64,000 nucleotides of DNA, taken from contig NZ_JACJUD010000002.1 of assembly GCF_014174475.1 (NCBI RefSeq), positions 670,422 to 734,421 of the forward strand, written 5' to 3'. Positions 33,584 to 42,019 of the stretch are shown one piece after another. The first letter of the stretch is position 1, and every line of letters begins with the position of its first letter. Made by a program: the position numbers and the translations under genes. This DNA comes from Aquipseudomonas ullengensis. Lineage in GTDB: Bacteria; Pseudomonadota; Gammaproteobacteria; Pseudomonadales; Pseudomonadaceae. The notes under the pieces were generated by a model. The model saw only the letters and a list, made by a program, of their open reading frames with translations, did no database searches and was not told where the DNA came from.

Positions 33584-34381
33584 TCACTCCGCCCACTTCG
33601 GCTTGCGCTTCTGCACAAAGGCCATGGTACCTTCCATGCCTTCGCCACCCAGCACCGCTTCGGCGAACTGGCCGGCGGCGTGGTCGAGCAGGCTGCCGAG
33701 GTTTTCCGTCTCGGTGGCCAGCAGCAGCGCCTTGGTCGCCGCGTTGGCACCAGGAGCGCACTGGCGGATCTGTTGCAGGCATTCGGCGAGGCGATCGACC
33801 ACGGCCTGGTCGTCGGCTTCGCTGAAGTGCACCAGGCCCAGGCGCAAGGCCTCGGCACCGTCGAAACGCGCGGCGGTGAGGGCCAGGCGACGGGTCTGGG
33901 TCAGGCCGATGCGCTTGACCACGAAGGGGGCGATCTGCGCCGGCAGAATGCCCAGACTGGTTTCCGGCAGGCCGAACTTGGCGCCCTGGTGGGTAATGGC
34001 GATATCGGAGACGCAGGCCAGGCCGAAACCGCCACCGAGCACCGCGCCTTCCAGCACGGCGACCAGCACTTGCGGCGCGTACTGGGCTTCCTCCAGCAGG
34101 CTGCCGAAGGCGCGGTTCAGCTCGCGGTAGGCGTCGCCACCTTTGGCCCGCGCACCGGCCATGTCCTTGATATCGCCGCCGGCGCAGAAGTGGCCCTCAG
34201 CGCCGCGCAGCACCAGGGCGCGCACGGCCTGGTCGCCGCGTACCGCACGCAGCACGGCGCGCAGTTCCTCGACCATCGCCAGGCTCATGGCATTACGGCT
34301 GTCCGGGCGGTTGAGGGTGACGTAGAGCACGCCCTCGACCTGTTCCAGCAGCAGGGTTTGGCAGTTCGGCAGTTCGGCCAT
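33584..34381 (-). CDS. atuE: Isohexenylglutaconyl-CoA hydratase (enoyl-CoA hydratase family)
   Basis: A 265-residue crotonase-fold enzyme expected to hydrate isohexenyl-glutaconyl-CoA, the product of geranyl-CoA carboxylase. Family landmarks are TLNRPDSRNAM, the oxyanion-hole segment GAEGHFCAGGDIKDM (near 59-73) and GAVLGGGFGLACVSDIAI with the second oxyanion glycine. FGLPETSLGILP holds the conserved Glu region. It follows atuD by ten bases, so the two are surely co-transcribed. Without the cluster it would only be called an enoyl-CoA hydratase; the specific name depends on the atuABCDEFG order. Confidence 0.88.
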   Translation of the reverse strand: MAELPNCQTLLLEQVEGVLYVTLNRPDSRNAMSLAMVEELRAVLRAVRGDQAVRALVLRGAEGHFCAGGDIKDMAGARAKGGDAYRELNRAFGSLLEEAQYAPQVLVAVLEGAVLGGGFGLACVSDIAITHQGAKFGLPETSLGILPAQIAPFVVKRIGLTQTRRLALTAARFDGAEALRLGLVHFSEADDQAVVDRLAECLQQIRQCAPGANAATKALLLATETENLGSLLDHAAGQFAEAVLGGEGMEGTMAFVQKRKPKWAE

Positions 34382-34391
34382 GATTGCTTCC

Positions 34392-35552
34392 TCAGCCCTT
34401 CTTTTTGCCGGGCAGGGTGCCCATCAGCTTGCAGATGATGCCCAGCATGATTTCGTCGGCGCCGCCGCCGATGGAGACCAGGCGCACGTCGCGGTAGGCG
34501 CGCGACACCGGGTTGTCCCACATGAAGCCCATGCCGCCCCAGTACTGCAGGCAGCTGTCGGTGACTTCGCGACCCAGGCGACCGGCCTTGAGCTTGGCCA
34601 TGGAGGCCAGCTTGGTCACGTCGCGGCCTTTGATGTACAGCTCGGTGGCGTGGTAGACGAGGGCGCGCAGGGACTCGATCTCGGTCTGCAGCTCGGCCAT
34701 GCGGAAGTGGATGACCTGGTTGTCGATCAGCGGCTGGCCAAAGGTGTGGCGCTGCTTGCAGTACTCGATGGTGGTGTCGACGCAGTATTCCAGGCCCTTG
34801 ATCATGTTGGCCGCGCCGAACATGCGTTCTTCCTGGAACTGCAGCATCTGCATCATGAAACCGGCGCCTTCGTGGCCGATGCGGTTGCGCTGCGGCACGC
34901 GCACGTTGTCGAAGAACACCTGGGCGGTCTCCGAGCTGCGCATGCCGAGTTTGTCCAGGTGCGGGCTGAGGCTGATGCCCGGGGTGTTCATTGGCACCAC
35001 GATCAGCGACTTGTTGACGTGGGGCTTGTCGTCGCTGGTGTTGGCCAGCAGGCAGATGAAGTCGGCAGACGGCGAGTTGGTGATCCACATCTTCGCGCCG
35101 TTGATCACGTAGTCGTCGCCGTCCTTGCGCGCGGTGGTCTTCAGCCCGGCCACGTCGGAGCCGGCGCCGACTTCGGAGACGCCGATGCAGCCGACCATGT
35201 CGCCGGCGATGGCGGGACGGAGGAATTCCTCGCGCAGCTCATCGGAGCCGAAGCGCGCCAGGGCCGGGGTGCACATGTCGGTCTGCACGCCGATGGCCAT
35301 GGGGATACCGCCGCAGTGGATGGTGCCGAACTCTTCGGCGGCGACCACCGAGTAGCTGTAGTCGAGGCCCATGCCGCCGAATTTTTCCGGTTTGGAGATA
35401 CCCAGCAGGCCGAGGTCGCCGGCTTTCTTGAAGATATCGTGCATGGGGAAGCCGCCGGCCTTTTCCCACTCGTCAACGTGCGGGTTGATTTCCTTGTCGA
35501 CGAAGTTGCGGACGGTGCGGCGAAGCTCTTCGTGTTCTTGGGTGAAGATCAT
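34392..35552 (-). CDS. atuD: Citronellyl-CoA dehydrogenase (acyl-CoA dehydrogenase family)
   Basis: A 386-residue FAD enzyme that oxidises citronellyl-CoA to geranyl-CoA in the terpene pathway. Family motifs are CIGVSEVGAGSDVAGLKTTA (flavin/substrate), WITNSPSADF, and the C-terminal QYWGGMGFMWDNPVSRAYRD and GGGADEIMLGII. The N-terminus MIFTQEHEELRRTVRNFVDK is typical. It passes electrons to ETF, whose genes are at 13637-15316. It lies between atuC (20 bases) and atuE (10 bases). Confidence 0.92.
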   Translation of the reverse strand: MIFTQEHEELRRTVRNFVDKEINPHVDEWEKAGGFPMHDIFKKAGDLGLLGISKPEKFGGMGLDYSYSVVAAEEFGTIHCGGIPMAIGVQTDMCTPALARFGSDELREEFLRPAIAGDMVGCIGVSEVGAGSDVAGLKTTARKDGDDYVINGAKMWITNSPSADFICLLANTSDDKPHVNKSLIVVPMNTPGISLSPHLDKLGMRSSETAQVFFDNVRVPQRNRIGHEGAGFMMQMLQFQEERMFGAANMIKGLEYCVDTTIEYCKQRHTFGQPLIDNQVIHFRMAELQTEIESLRALVYHATELYIKGRDVTKLASMAKLKAGRLGREVTDSCLQYWGGMGFMWDNPVSRAYRDVRLVSIGGGADEIMLGIICKLMGTLPGKKKG

Positions 35553-35572
35553 TTTTATTGTTCTCCGAAGGG

Positions 35573-37189
35573 TTACAGGCGGGCGACGCCGAACGAGTTG
35601 GATTTGAGGGGGCGTACTTCGGCTTCTGCGCAGATATCCAGCAGGAAGCCGAGCAGCTTGCGCGTGTCACGTGGGTCGATCAGGCCGTCGTCCCACAGGC
35701 TGGCGGTGCCGTACAGCGCGGTGGATTGGCTGTCGAGCTTCTGCGCGGTGGCCATTTCCAGCATGTCGAGCATCTTCGGGTCGGCTTCTTTGCCTTCCTT
35801 GCGGTGCTTGTCCTCGGTGACAATGCGCAGCACCTTGCCGGCCTGCGCGCCGCCCATGACAGCGGTCTTGCTGTTAGGCCAGGCAAAGATGAAGCGCGGG
35901 TCGAGGCCACGACCGCACATGGCGTAGTTGCCGGCGCCGTAGGAACCACCGACGACGATGGTCAGCTTTGGCACCGTGCAGTTGGCCACCGCCTGGATCA
36001 GCTTGGAGCCGTGCTTGATCACGCCGTTCTGCTCGGACTCGGTACCGACCATGAAGCCGGTGGTGTTGTGGAAGAACAGGATCGGCGTGTTGCTCTGCTC
36101 GCACAGCTGGATAAATTGCGCCGCTTTCGCAGCCCCTCTCGGGGTGATCGGCCCGTTGTTGCCGATAAAGCCGCAGGGCTGGCCCTCGATGGCCAGGTGG
36201 CCGCAAACGGTCTGGCTGTCGAACTCGTTCTTGAAGTCGAGGAACTGCGAGCCGTCGGCGATGCGGGCGATGATCTCGCGCACGTCGTAGGGCTTCTTGG
36301 CGTCGGACGGGACGATGCCGAGCAGCTCTTCGGCCGGGTACAGCGGCTCGTTCCAGGTGCGTTTTTCACGAGCGGGCAATTGTGCATTCCACGGCAACAG
36401 GCCGGTGATCTCGCGGGCGATGCGCACGCCATCGGCGTCGTTCTCGGCCAGGTACTCGGCAGTGCCGGCGACCTGGGCGTGCATCTCGGCGCCACCCAGT
36501 TCCTCGTCGGTGGCCACTTCACCGGTGGCGGCTTTCAGCAGCGGCGGGCCGGCGAGAAACATCTTGGCCTTGCCGCGCACCACCACCACGTAATCGGACA
36601 GGCCCGGCTGGTACGCGCCGCCAGCGGTGCTAGAACCGTGCACCACGGTGATCTGCGGAAGACCCATGGCCGACATGCGCGCCTGGTTGGCGAAGCCACG
36701 GGCGCCCTCGACGAAGATGTCGGCGGCGTAGTTGAGGTTGGCGCCGCCGCTCTCGGCCAGGGTGATCACCGGCAGTTTGTTCTCGAAGGCAATCTGCTGC
36801 AGGCGCAGGGACTTCTTCAGCCCGCTGGGCGAGATGGTGCCGCCCTTGATCGCGCTGTTGTTGGCGATCACCAGGCAGCGCACGCCAGCCACGTAGCCGA
36901 TGCCGGCGATGATGCCGCCGCCGGCCTGGGTGCCGTCCTTGTCGTCGTGCAGCTTGTAACCGGCCAGCGAGGCCAGTTCGAGGAACGGCGCGCCGGAATC
37001 GAGCAGCAGGTTGATGCGCTCGCGCGGCAGCAACTGGCCACGCTTGATGAACTTGGGCTTGGCCTCGGCGGCCTTGTCGAGGACCTTCTGTTCGACGTCG
37101 CGGAAGCTGGCGATGGTCGCCAGCATGGCCTCGCGGTTTTGCGCGAAGCTGTCGCCGTGGACGTCGAGTTCGGATTGGATCACCGGCAT
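35573..37189 (-). CDS. atuC: Geranyl-CoA carboxylase, carboxyltransferase (beta) subunit
   Basis: A 538-residue subunit that moves the carboxyl group from biotin to geranyl-CoA. It has two crotonase-like halves: VIANNSAIKGGTISPSG, TLAESGGANL and GSSTAGGAYQPGLSDY in the first, then FIGNNGPITPRGAAKAAQF, FFHNTTGFMVG and VVGGSYGAGNYAMCGRG in the second. The segment at 161-170 reads EGARGFANQA, where methylcrotonyl-CoA carboxylases, as I remember, carry bulkier residues (RIFFNQA). Small residues here agree with a wider pocket for a C10 substrate. It is four bases from atuB, with AtuF as its alpha partner. Confidence 0.92.
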   Translation of the reverse strand: MPVIQSELDVHGDSFAQNREAMLATIASFRDVEQKVLDKAAEAKPKFIKRGQLLPRERINLLLDSGAPFLELASLAGYKLHDDKDGTQAGGGIIAGIGYVAGVRCLVIANNSAIKGGTISPSGLKKSLRLQQIAFENKLPVITLAESGGANLNYAADIFVEGARGFANQARMSAMGLPQITVVHGSSTAGGAYQPGLSDYVVVVRGKAKMFLAGPPLLKAATGEVATDEELGGAEMHAQVAGTAEYLAENDADGVRIAREITGLLPWNAQLPAREKRTWNEPLYPAEELLGIVPSDAKKPYDVREIIARIADGSQFLDFKNEFDSQTVCGHLAIEGQPCGFIGNNGPITPRGAAKAAQFIQLCEQSNTPILFFHNTTGFMVGTESEQNGVIKHGSKLIQAVANCTVPKLTIVVGGSYGAGNYAMCGRGLDPRFIFAWPNSKTAVMGGAQAGKVLRIVTEDKHRKEGKEADPKMLDMLEMATAQKLDSQSTALYGTASLWDDGLIDPRDTRKLLGFLLDICAEAEVRPLKSNSFGVARL

Positions 37190-37193
37190 CGCA

Positions 37194-38066
37194 TCACTCT
37201 CCCTGGTCTTTCAGTACATCGGGCACGTAAGCACGATGGAAGCCGTTGTAGGACTCACGGCTCGAAGCCTTGCCCAGCGTCCAGGCACGGGTGCCCTGGC
37301 TGGCGGCGCCGTCGATGCGAATGGTGTTGCCGCTGATGAAGTTGGCGCCGGGGGAGAGCAGGAAGACGATGGCCGCTGCCACTTCCGACTCGGTGCCGAT
37401 GCGCTGCAGCGGCACGTGGTCCTTGAGGTTGCGGATCATGTTCTTCATCGATTCGGGGTAGGTGTCCATGCCGCTGGAGGCGATCCAGCCCGGCGCCACG
37501 GCGTTCACTCGCACGCCGGCGTGCCCCCACTCGTAGGCGGCGGTCTTGGTGAAGTTTTCCATGCCGGCGCGGGCGGCACCGGAGTGGCCCATACCGGGCA
37601 TACCGCCCCACATGTCGGCGAGCATGTTGACGATGCTGCCGCCGGTCTTGCTCATGCTCTGGCTGAACACTTCACGGGCAATCAGGAAGCCGCCGACCAG
37701 GTTGGTGCGCACCACCGTTTCGAAGCCTTTCTGGTTGATCGACACCAGCGGCGCGGGGAACTGGCCGCCGGCGTTGTTGACCAGGTGATGGATCGGCCCG
37801 CGCTCGGCGACCACCGCCTTGACCATCGTCTTGACCGCTTCTTCCTCGCGGATGTCGCACACGGCAAAGCTGGCGCTGCCACCGTCCTCGGCGATTTCGC
37901 CGGTGGTCTTTTCCAGCTTCTCCAGCTTGCGTCCGACCAGCACTACATGGGCGCCGAGGTGGGCTAGCTCGTGGGCCACGCAGCGGCCGATGCCGCTGCC
38001 GCCACCGGTGACCAGGATGGTCTGGCCGCTGAACAGGCCGGGTTTGAAGACTGAGTCGTAGCTCAT
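37194..38066 (-). CDS. atuB: AtuB SDR protein, PECR-like (atypical active site)
   Basis: A 290-residue SDR with the cofactor motif TGGGSGIGR (residues 20-28) and NNAGGQF (97-103). The usual catalytic YxxxK is absent: the region reads HSGAARAGMENFTK (161-174), with Ser and Arg at the Tyr and Lys positions. This, together with LEKLEK, GGSIVNML, LLSPGANFISG and the GGQF segment, matches peroxisomal trans-2-enoyl-CoA reductase (PECR) and 2,4-dienoyl-CoA reductases as I remember them. AtuB is often listed as a citronellol/citronellal dehydrogenase; the active site suggests an enoyl-CoA reductase-like role instead. It is coupled to atuC by a 4-base gap and separated from atuA by palindromic repeats. 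Confidence 0.85.
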   Translation of the reverse strand: MSYDSVFKPGLFSGQTILVTGGGSGIGRCVAHELAHLGAHVVLVGRKLEKLEKTTGEIAEDGGSASFAVCDIREEEAVKTMVKAVVAERGPIHHLVNNAGGQFPAPLVSINQKGFETVVRTNLVGGFLIAREVFSQSMSKTGGSIVNMLADMWGGMPGMGHSGAARAGMENFTKTAAYEWGHAGVRVNAVAPGWIASSGMDTYPESMKNMIRNLKDHVPLQRIGTESEVAAAIVFLLSPGANFISGNTIRIDGAASQGTRAWTLGKASSRESYNGFHRAYVPDVLKDQGE

Positions 38067-38098
38067 TGTTGTTGTCCTTCGGCTCTATCTGTTCGATG

Positions 38099-38147
38099 GT
38101 CCCCACGCTCTGCGTGGGAACCGCTCCGGGGGCGCTCTGCGTCCCAT
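38099..38147. repeat. CCCACGC-GCGTGGG intergenic hairpin
   Basis: TCCCCACGCTCTGCGTGGGA is a hairpin, followed by a partial second copy (GCGCTCTGCGTCCCA). A related hairpin is at 49406-49428. It lies in the atuA-atuB junction. Confidence 0.65.
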
Positions 38148-38160
38148 GTGATCAACACTC

Positions 38161-38246
38161 CGTCATTCCCGCGAAGGCGGGAATCCAGGGGCGGGCGCAT
38201 CACCGAGCCGGCCCGCTGGGTCCCCGCCTTCGCGAGGACGACGGGA
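38161..38246. repeat. CGTCATTCCCGCGAAGGCGG palindromic repeat
   Basis: CGTCATTCCCGCGAAGGCGG at the left is inverted as CCCCGCCTTCGCGAGGACG near the right end, a well-known dispersed intergenic repeat type. It sits three bases from the atuA stop. Confidence 0.75.
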
Positions 38247-38249
38247 TGG

Positions 38250-40043
38250 TTAGCCATTCAGTTGGTCCGCTAGGACCTTGGGCACCGGCACCGGGAACTC
38301 CAGCAACTGCTGGGCGAAGGCCTTGCCTTGCGGGTCGATGCGCAGGCTGGCCACGCCGCCGCCGCCCAGGGCGTTTTCCAGCAGGAAATTGAGGCTGTGG
38401 CTGGCCGGCAGGTGCCAGCGGCTGACCTTGCCCGTCTGGGCGTCCAGCGTATGGCTGAACCATTCGGCCACAGCGGCTTCGCTCAGCGCAGCGGCGATCC
38501 ACGCCAGGTACTCGGGCTTTCTGGCCATCACACCAATATTGCTGTGGTTGCCTTTGTCACCGGAGCGCGCCACGGCCAGCTTGATCAGCGGCACGCTGGT
38601 ATCCGCTTCACCCTCGGGTTGCGGCGGCTCGGCGGCGATGGCCAGTTGCTGCGGATCGAAGGCATCCAGCTGCGGCAGGGCGACCGGCTGGCGCTGGTCG
38701 CCGAGGCTGACCTCCAGGCTGCAGTTGCCTTTGTCGGCGAGGAAGGAGAACAGGCGGATCACCGGGTAAACGGTCGGCCGACCGCCGACGATACCGGTCA
38801 GCCCCGGCGCCATGCCGGTGGCGGCCTGGGCGATCTCGCGGGAGAACAGGATCAGCGCCTCCTTCTTGGCGTGGCGCACGGCCAGCTTGATCACCACTTC
38901 GCGGGTGTCCTGGCGTTGGCCGCGCGGGCCGTAGGTGGCTTCGGCGCCGAGCAGTTCGATATGCACCTCGCGGTAGGGGCCCCAGCCGCGTTCGGCGAAG
39001 ATTTCCTCGGTCTTGGTGATGATCGCCTGGCTGACCCGTTCAGCCTTGGCCACAGCGTCGATGCCGGCGATCAGGCAACTGGCGGTGCAGCGGAAGCCTT
39101 CCGGGTAGGTGGCGCTGACCTTGTACTGGTCGGTCGGCGGCAGGCCCCTGGCGCCCTGCACATGGACTTGATCCTGGCCGGCCTGGCTCAGGCTGACCTG
39201 GGTGAAGTCGCAGATCACGTCGGGCAGGTAGTAGGCGCGCGGGTCGCCGATTTCGTAGAGCATCTGCTCGCCGACGGTGAAGGGCGTGACCAGGCCGCCG
39301 CTGCCGGCAGGCTTGGCGACGATGAAGCTTGAGTCGGCGCTGACTTCCACCACCGGGAAGCCGATGTGCTCGTAGTCCGGCACGTCGCGCCAGTCGGTGA
39401 AGTTGCCGCCGGTGCACTGTGCGCCACATTCGATGATGTGCCCGGCCAGCGCGGCCTGGGCCAGCTTGTCGTAGTCGTTCCAGCTCCAGCCGAACTCATG
39501 CACCAGGGCGGCGCTGACTACTGCGCTGTCGACCACGCGGCCGGTGATAACGATGTCGGCGCCGAGCTTCAGTGCTTCGACGATGCCCGGCGCGCCGAGG
39601 TAGGCGTTGACCGATACGCACATCGGCGGCAGCGGCGCGCCACTGAACATCTCCGTGGTGCCGGCCTTGGCCAGTTCGCCGAGTTTGGGTTGCAGGTTGT
39701 CGCCATGCAGCACGGCGATCTTCAGGTCGACCCCGGCCTTGGCGCAGGCAGCGGCCAGGGCGTTGGCGCAGGCCTGCGGGTTGACCCCGCCGGCGTTGCT
39801 GATGACGCGGATGTTCTTCGCGGCGATGTCCTGCAGCAGCGGGGCAAGCACCTCGACGAAATCGGTGGCGAAGCCTTCGTCCGGCTTCTTCATGCGCGCG
39901 CCGGCCATGATCGACATGGTGATCTCGGCCAGGTAGTCGAATACCAGGTAATCCAACTCGGTTCCACGGACAAGCTGGGCGGCGGCTGTGGAGGTGTCGC
40001 CCCAGAACGCGGAGGCGCAGCCGATGCGGATGGTCTTGCTCAT
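38250..40043 (-). CDS. atuA: AtuA family protein (DUF1446) of acyclic terpene utilisation
   Basis: A 597-residue protein with the DUF1446 opening [20 protein letters not shown] and [56 protein letters not shown] and [13 protein letters not shown] near the C-terminus are also present. It is essential for citronellol use in P. aeruginosa as I recall, but its reaction is unknown; it may act on the branched hydroxy-acyl-CoA stage. The start at 40043 begins exactly at the conserved domain; the upstream frame extension runs through the operator region and is rejected. It heads the atu operon, divergent from atuR, with two palindromic operators between them. Confidence 0.9.
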   Translation of the reverse strand: MSKTIRIGCASAFWGDTSTAAAQLVRGTELDYLVFDYLAEITMSIMAGARMKKPDEGFATDFVEVLAPLLQDIAAKNIRVISNAGGVNPQACANALAAACAKAGVDLKIAVLHGDNLQPKLGELAKAGTTEMFSGAPLPPMCVSVNAYLGAPGIVEALKLGADIVITGRVVDSAVVSAALVHEFGWSWNDYDKLAQAALAGHIIECGAQCTGGNFTDWRDVPDYEHIGFPVVEVSADSSFIVAKPAGSGGLVTPFTVGEQMLYEIGDPRAYYLPDVICDFTQVSLSQAGQDQVHVQGARGLPPTDQYKVSATYPEGFRCTASCLIAGIDAVAKAERVSQAIITKTEEIFAERGWGPYREVHIELLGAEATYGPRGQRQDTREVVIKLAVRHAKKEALILFSREIAQAATGMAPGLTGIVGGRPTVYPVIRLFSFLADKGNCSLEVSLGDQRQPVALPQLDAFDPQQLAIAAEPPQPEGEADTSVPLIKLAVARSGDKGNHSNIGVMARKPEYLAWIAAALSEAAVAEWFSHTLDAQTGKVSRWHLPASHSLNFLLENALGGGGVASLRIDPQGKAFAQQLLEFPVPVPKVLADQLNG

Positions 40044-40083
40044 TATGGTTATTCCATCAACGCCAGAAGGTGGAGAGACATTA

Positions 40084-40099
40084 CCAAGCAAGCGCTTGG
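40084..40099. promoter_or_regulatory. AtuR operator site A
   Basis: CCAAGCAAGCGCTTGG is the exact reverse complement of site B at 40128-40143. It lies 41 bases upstream of the atuA start codon. The core is CAAGC-N4-GCTTG, read on the minus strand. Confidence 0.75.
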
Positions 40100-40127
40100 T
40101 TTTAAAGTCCCGGACGCAACTTTTTAG

Positions 40128-40143
40128 CCAAGCGCTTGCTTGG
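40128..40143. promoter_or_regulatory. AtuR operator site B
   Basis: CCAAGCGCTTGCTTGG lies 44 bases (about four helical turns) from site A centre to centre, with an AT-rich core between them that likely holds the divergent promoters. Two 13-bp inverted-repeat sites in the atuA-atuR gap are reported for P. aeruginosa AtuR, which fits this arrangement. Confidence 0.75.
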
Positions 40144-40234
40144 GTGGCCGGCGCCCCGTAAATTTCGCCCATTGGTTTCCAGGGCACGCAGGTTCTGGCG
40201 TGCCGCCCCCTTTTCCGTTGCGGAGAAAACGAGC

Positions 40235-40858
40235 TTGGACGATCACAAGGCCCGTGCAGTGATGCAAAAGCTGGTCAGCGAGGGCCAGGTCACTGACCCG
40301 GACAGCCCGCGCGGCAAGCTGCTGCAGACTGCCGCCCACCTGTTCCGCAGCAAGGGCTACGAGCGCACCACGGTGCGCGATTTGGCCGGCGCTGTGGGCA
40401 TCCAGTCCGGCAGCATCTTTCACCACTTCAAGAGCAAGGACGAAATCCTGCGCTCGGTGATGGAAGAAACCGTGCGCTACAACACCGCGCTGATGCATGC
40501 CGCGCTGGCCGATGCGGCCAACCTGCGCGAGCGGGTGCTGGCGCTGATCCGCTGCGAGCTGCAGTCGATCATGGGTGGCACTGGCGAGGCCATGGCCGTG
40601 CTGGTCTACGAATGGCGCTCGCTGTCCGAGGAAGGCCGTGCGCACATCCTCGCGCTGCGCGACACCTACGAGCAGATCTGGCTGGACGTGCTCGGCGAGG
40701 CGCGTGCTGCGGGCTACGTCAAAGGCGATCCGTTCATCCTGCGGCGCTTCCTCACCGGGGCGCTGAGCTGGAGCACCACCTGGTTTCGCCAGGACGGCAA
40801 GATGAGCCTCGATGAGCTGGCCGAGCAGGCGCTGACGCTAGTGATCAAGGAAGGTTGA
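40235..40858 (+). CDS. atuR: TetR-family repressor of the atu genes
   Basis: About 207 residues with an N-terminal TetR helix-turn-helix ([50 protein letters not shown]) and a helical C-terminal ligand domain. It is divergent from atuA, with the two palindromes between them, the standard layout for a local repressor. In P. aeruginosa AtuR releases DNA when terpene-pathway acyl-CoA intermediates are present, as far as I know. The start is uncertain: TTG 40235 has CGGAG nine bases upstream, and ATG 40262 gives a 198-residue protein. The same operator occurs before the DUF1302 operon, which extends its probable regulon. Confidence 0.88.
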   Translation: MDDHKARAVMQKLVSEGQVTDPDSPRGKLLQTAAHLFRSKGYERTTVRDLAGAVGIQSGSIFHHFKSKDEILRSVMEETVRYNTALMHAALADAANLRERVLALIRCELQSIMGGTGEAMAVLVYEWRSLSEEGRAHILALRDTYEQIWLDVLGEARAAGYVKGDPFILRRFLTGALSWSTTWFRQDGKMSLDELAEQALTLVIKEG

Positions 40859-40866
40859 TTGGATTA

Positions 40867-41006
40867 GAACCTGGCCAGGATCTCCTGGCCGTCGGCCATA
40901 CTGCGTTAAAAACAGGCTCGGCCTGCTCATTTACAGCTCGTAAACTCCGCGTCCTCGTCTGTTTTTTTCTCGTCTGGCTCTAGTCCAAAAGATCGTGAAC
41001 AGGTTC
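40867..41006. repeat. MITE-like dispersed repeat, copy 2
   Basis: A 140-bp element bounded by 7-base inverted ends (GAACCTG at 40867-40873, CAGGTTC at 41000-41006). It contains GTCGGCCATACTGCGTTAAA, CTCATTTACAGCTCGTAAAC and GCGTCCTCGTCTG, matching bases 3296-3453. It starts nine bases after the atuR stop and has no coding content. The remaining bases to 41160 show no gene. Confidence 0.75.
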
Positions 41007-41160
41007 GTAGGCTAGGCTGCAAACGTGGCTGTTTGGTCAGGAGTGGTTGCGGGGGCTGGTCCATCCTCTTGCCAGGCGAGGTGATGGAGTAGCGGCCCTG
41101 ACAGGGATGTGTCGCAGCAACGGCTGTCGTGCCCTGTTTCCTAGCCTGTCCGAGGTGCTC

Positions 41161-41970
41161 GTGCTGCGCGTGCTTATTAACTGCTGCCTGCTGCTTCTAG
41201 GGCTGTGCGTCGTGCCGCTGGTGTCGGCGACGCAGGCGGTGCGGGTTGGTGCCTATCATTTCCCGCCCTACGTCCTGAAACCGGAAAGCGCCACACCCAC
41301 AGGCCTGCTGCCGGATCTGCTGGCCGAGTTGAATCAGGCCCAGCAGGACTACCATTTCGACCTGGTGCCAACCTCGGTGACGCGGCGTTACCGCGACCTT
41401 ATCCAGGAACGCTACGACCTGATTCTCTTCGAATCGCCGGACTGGGGCTGGAAGGGCATCCACCTTGAGCAGTACGACCTGCAGGTGGCCGACGCCGAAG
41501 TCTATGTCGCGCGCTCGGCGCCAGGGCGTACCCAGGCGTACTTCGACAGTCTGCGCGGCAAGCGCATGGCCCTGTACGCTGGCTATCACTACGGTTTTGC
41601 CGGGTTCAATGCCGACCAGACGTTTCTCTCGAGCCGCTTCAACGCGGTGCTCACCTATTCCCACGAGAGCAACCTGCTGATGCTGCTGCATGATCGCGCC
41701 GACCTCAGCGTGATCCCGCGTTCCTACCTGCGCATCTATCAGCAGCAACATCCCACTGAGCAACGTCAACTGCTGGTATCGCAGCGCATCGATCAGGTGT
41801 ATCACCACCATGCCTTGCTGCGCCCGTCCGGGCCGATCAATGCCCAGCAGCTGAGCGCGCTGTTTGCCGGGCTCAAGAGCCGCGGCGCACTGCAGGCCTT
41901 GCTGCAACGCTACTTCCTGGAGTTGTCGCAGCAGGGCGAACAGGAGCGCGCGGACCCTATGCAGCTGTAG
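41161..41970 (+). CDS. Orphan periplasmic solute-binding protein, tandem copy 1
   Basis: A 269-residue protein: signal LRVLINCCLLLLGLCVVPLVSA, then VRVGAYHFPPYVLKPES, the opening strand of a family 3 solute-binding fold. DLILFESPDWGWKG, YAGYHYGFAGFNAD and LLMLLHDRADLSVIP follow. GTG 41161 is chosen since GAGG lies five bases upstream and it opens the signal peptide; ATG 41107 would bury the signal. The next gene is a clear paralogue (shared FPPYV-KPE, PDW-W-GI, YHYGFAGFN). Neither has a transporter gene nearby. Such proteins in Pseudomonas may sense or scavenge; the ligand is unknown. Confidence 0.78.
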   Translation: MLRVLINCCLLLLGLCVVPLVSATQAVRVGAYHFPPYVLKPESATPTGLLPDLLAELNQAQQDYHFDLVPTSVTRRYRDLIQERYDLILFESPDWGWKGIHLEQYDLQVADAEVYVARSAPGRTQAYFDSLRGKRMALYAGYHYGFAGFNADQTFLSSRFNAVLTYSHESNLLMLLHDRADLSVIPRSYLRIYQQQHPTEQRQLLVSQRIDQVYHHHALLRPSGPINAQQLSALFAGLKSRGALQALLQRYFLELSQQGEQERADPMQL

Positions 41971-42019
41971 CGAGCTGAGCTAGGCTCGGCACAGTTGATA
42001 AGTTGTCTATGAGGTCAAT

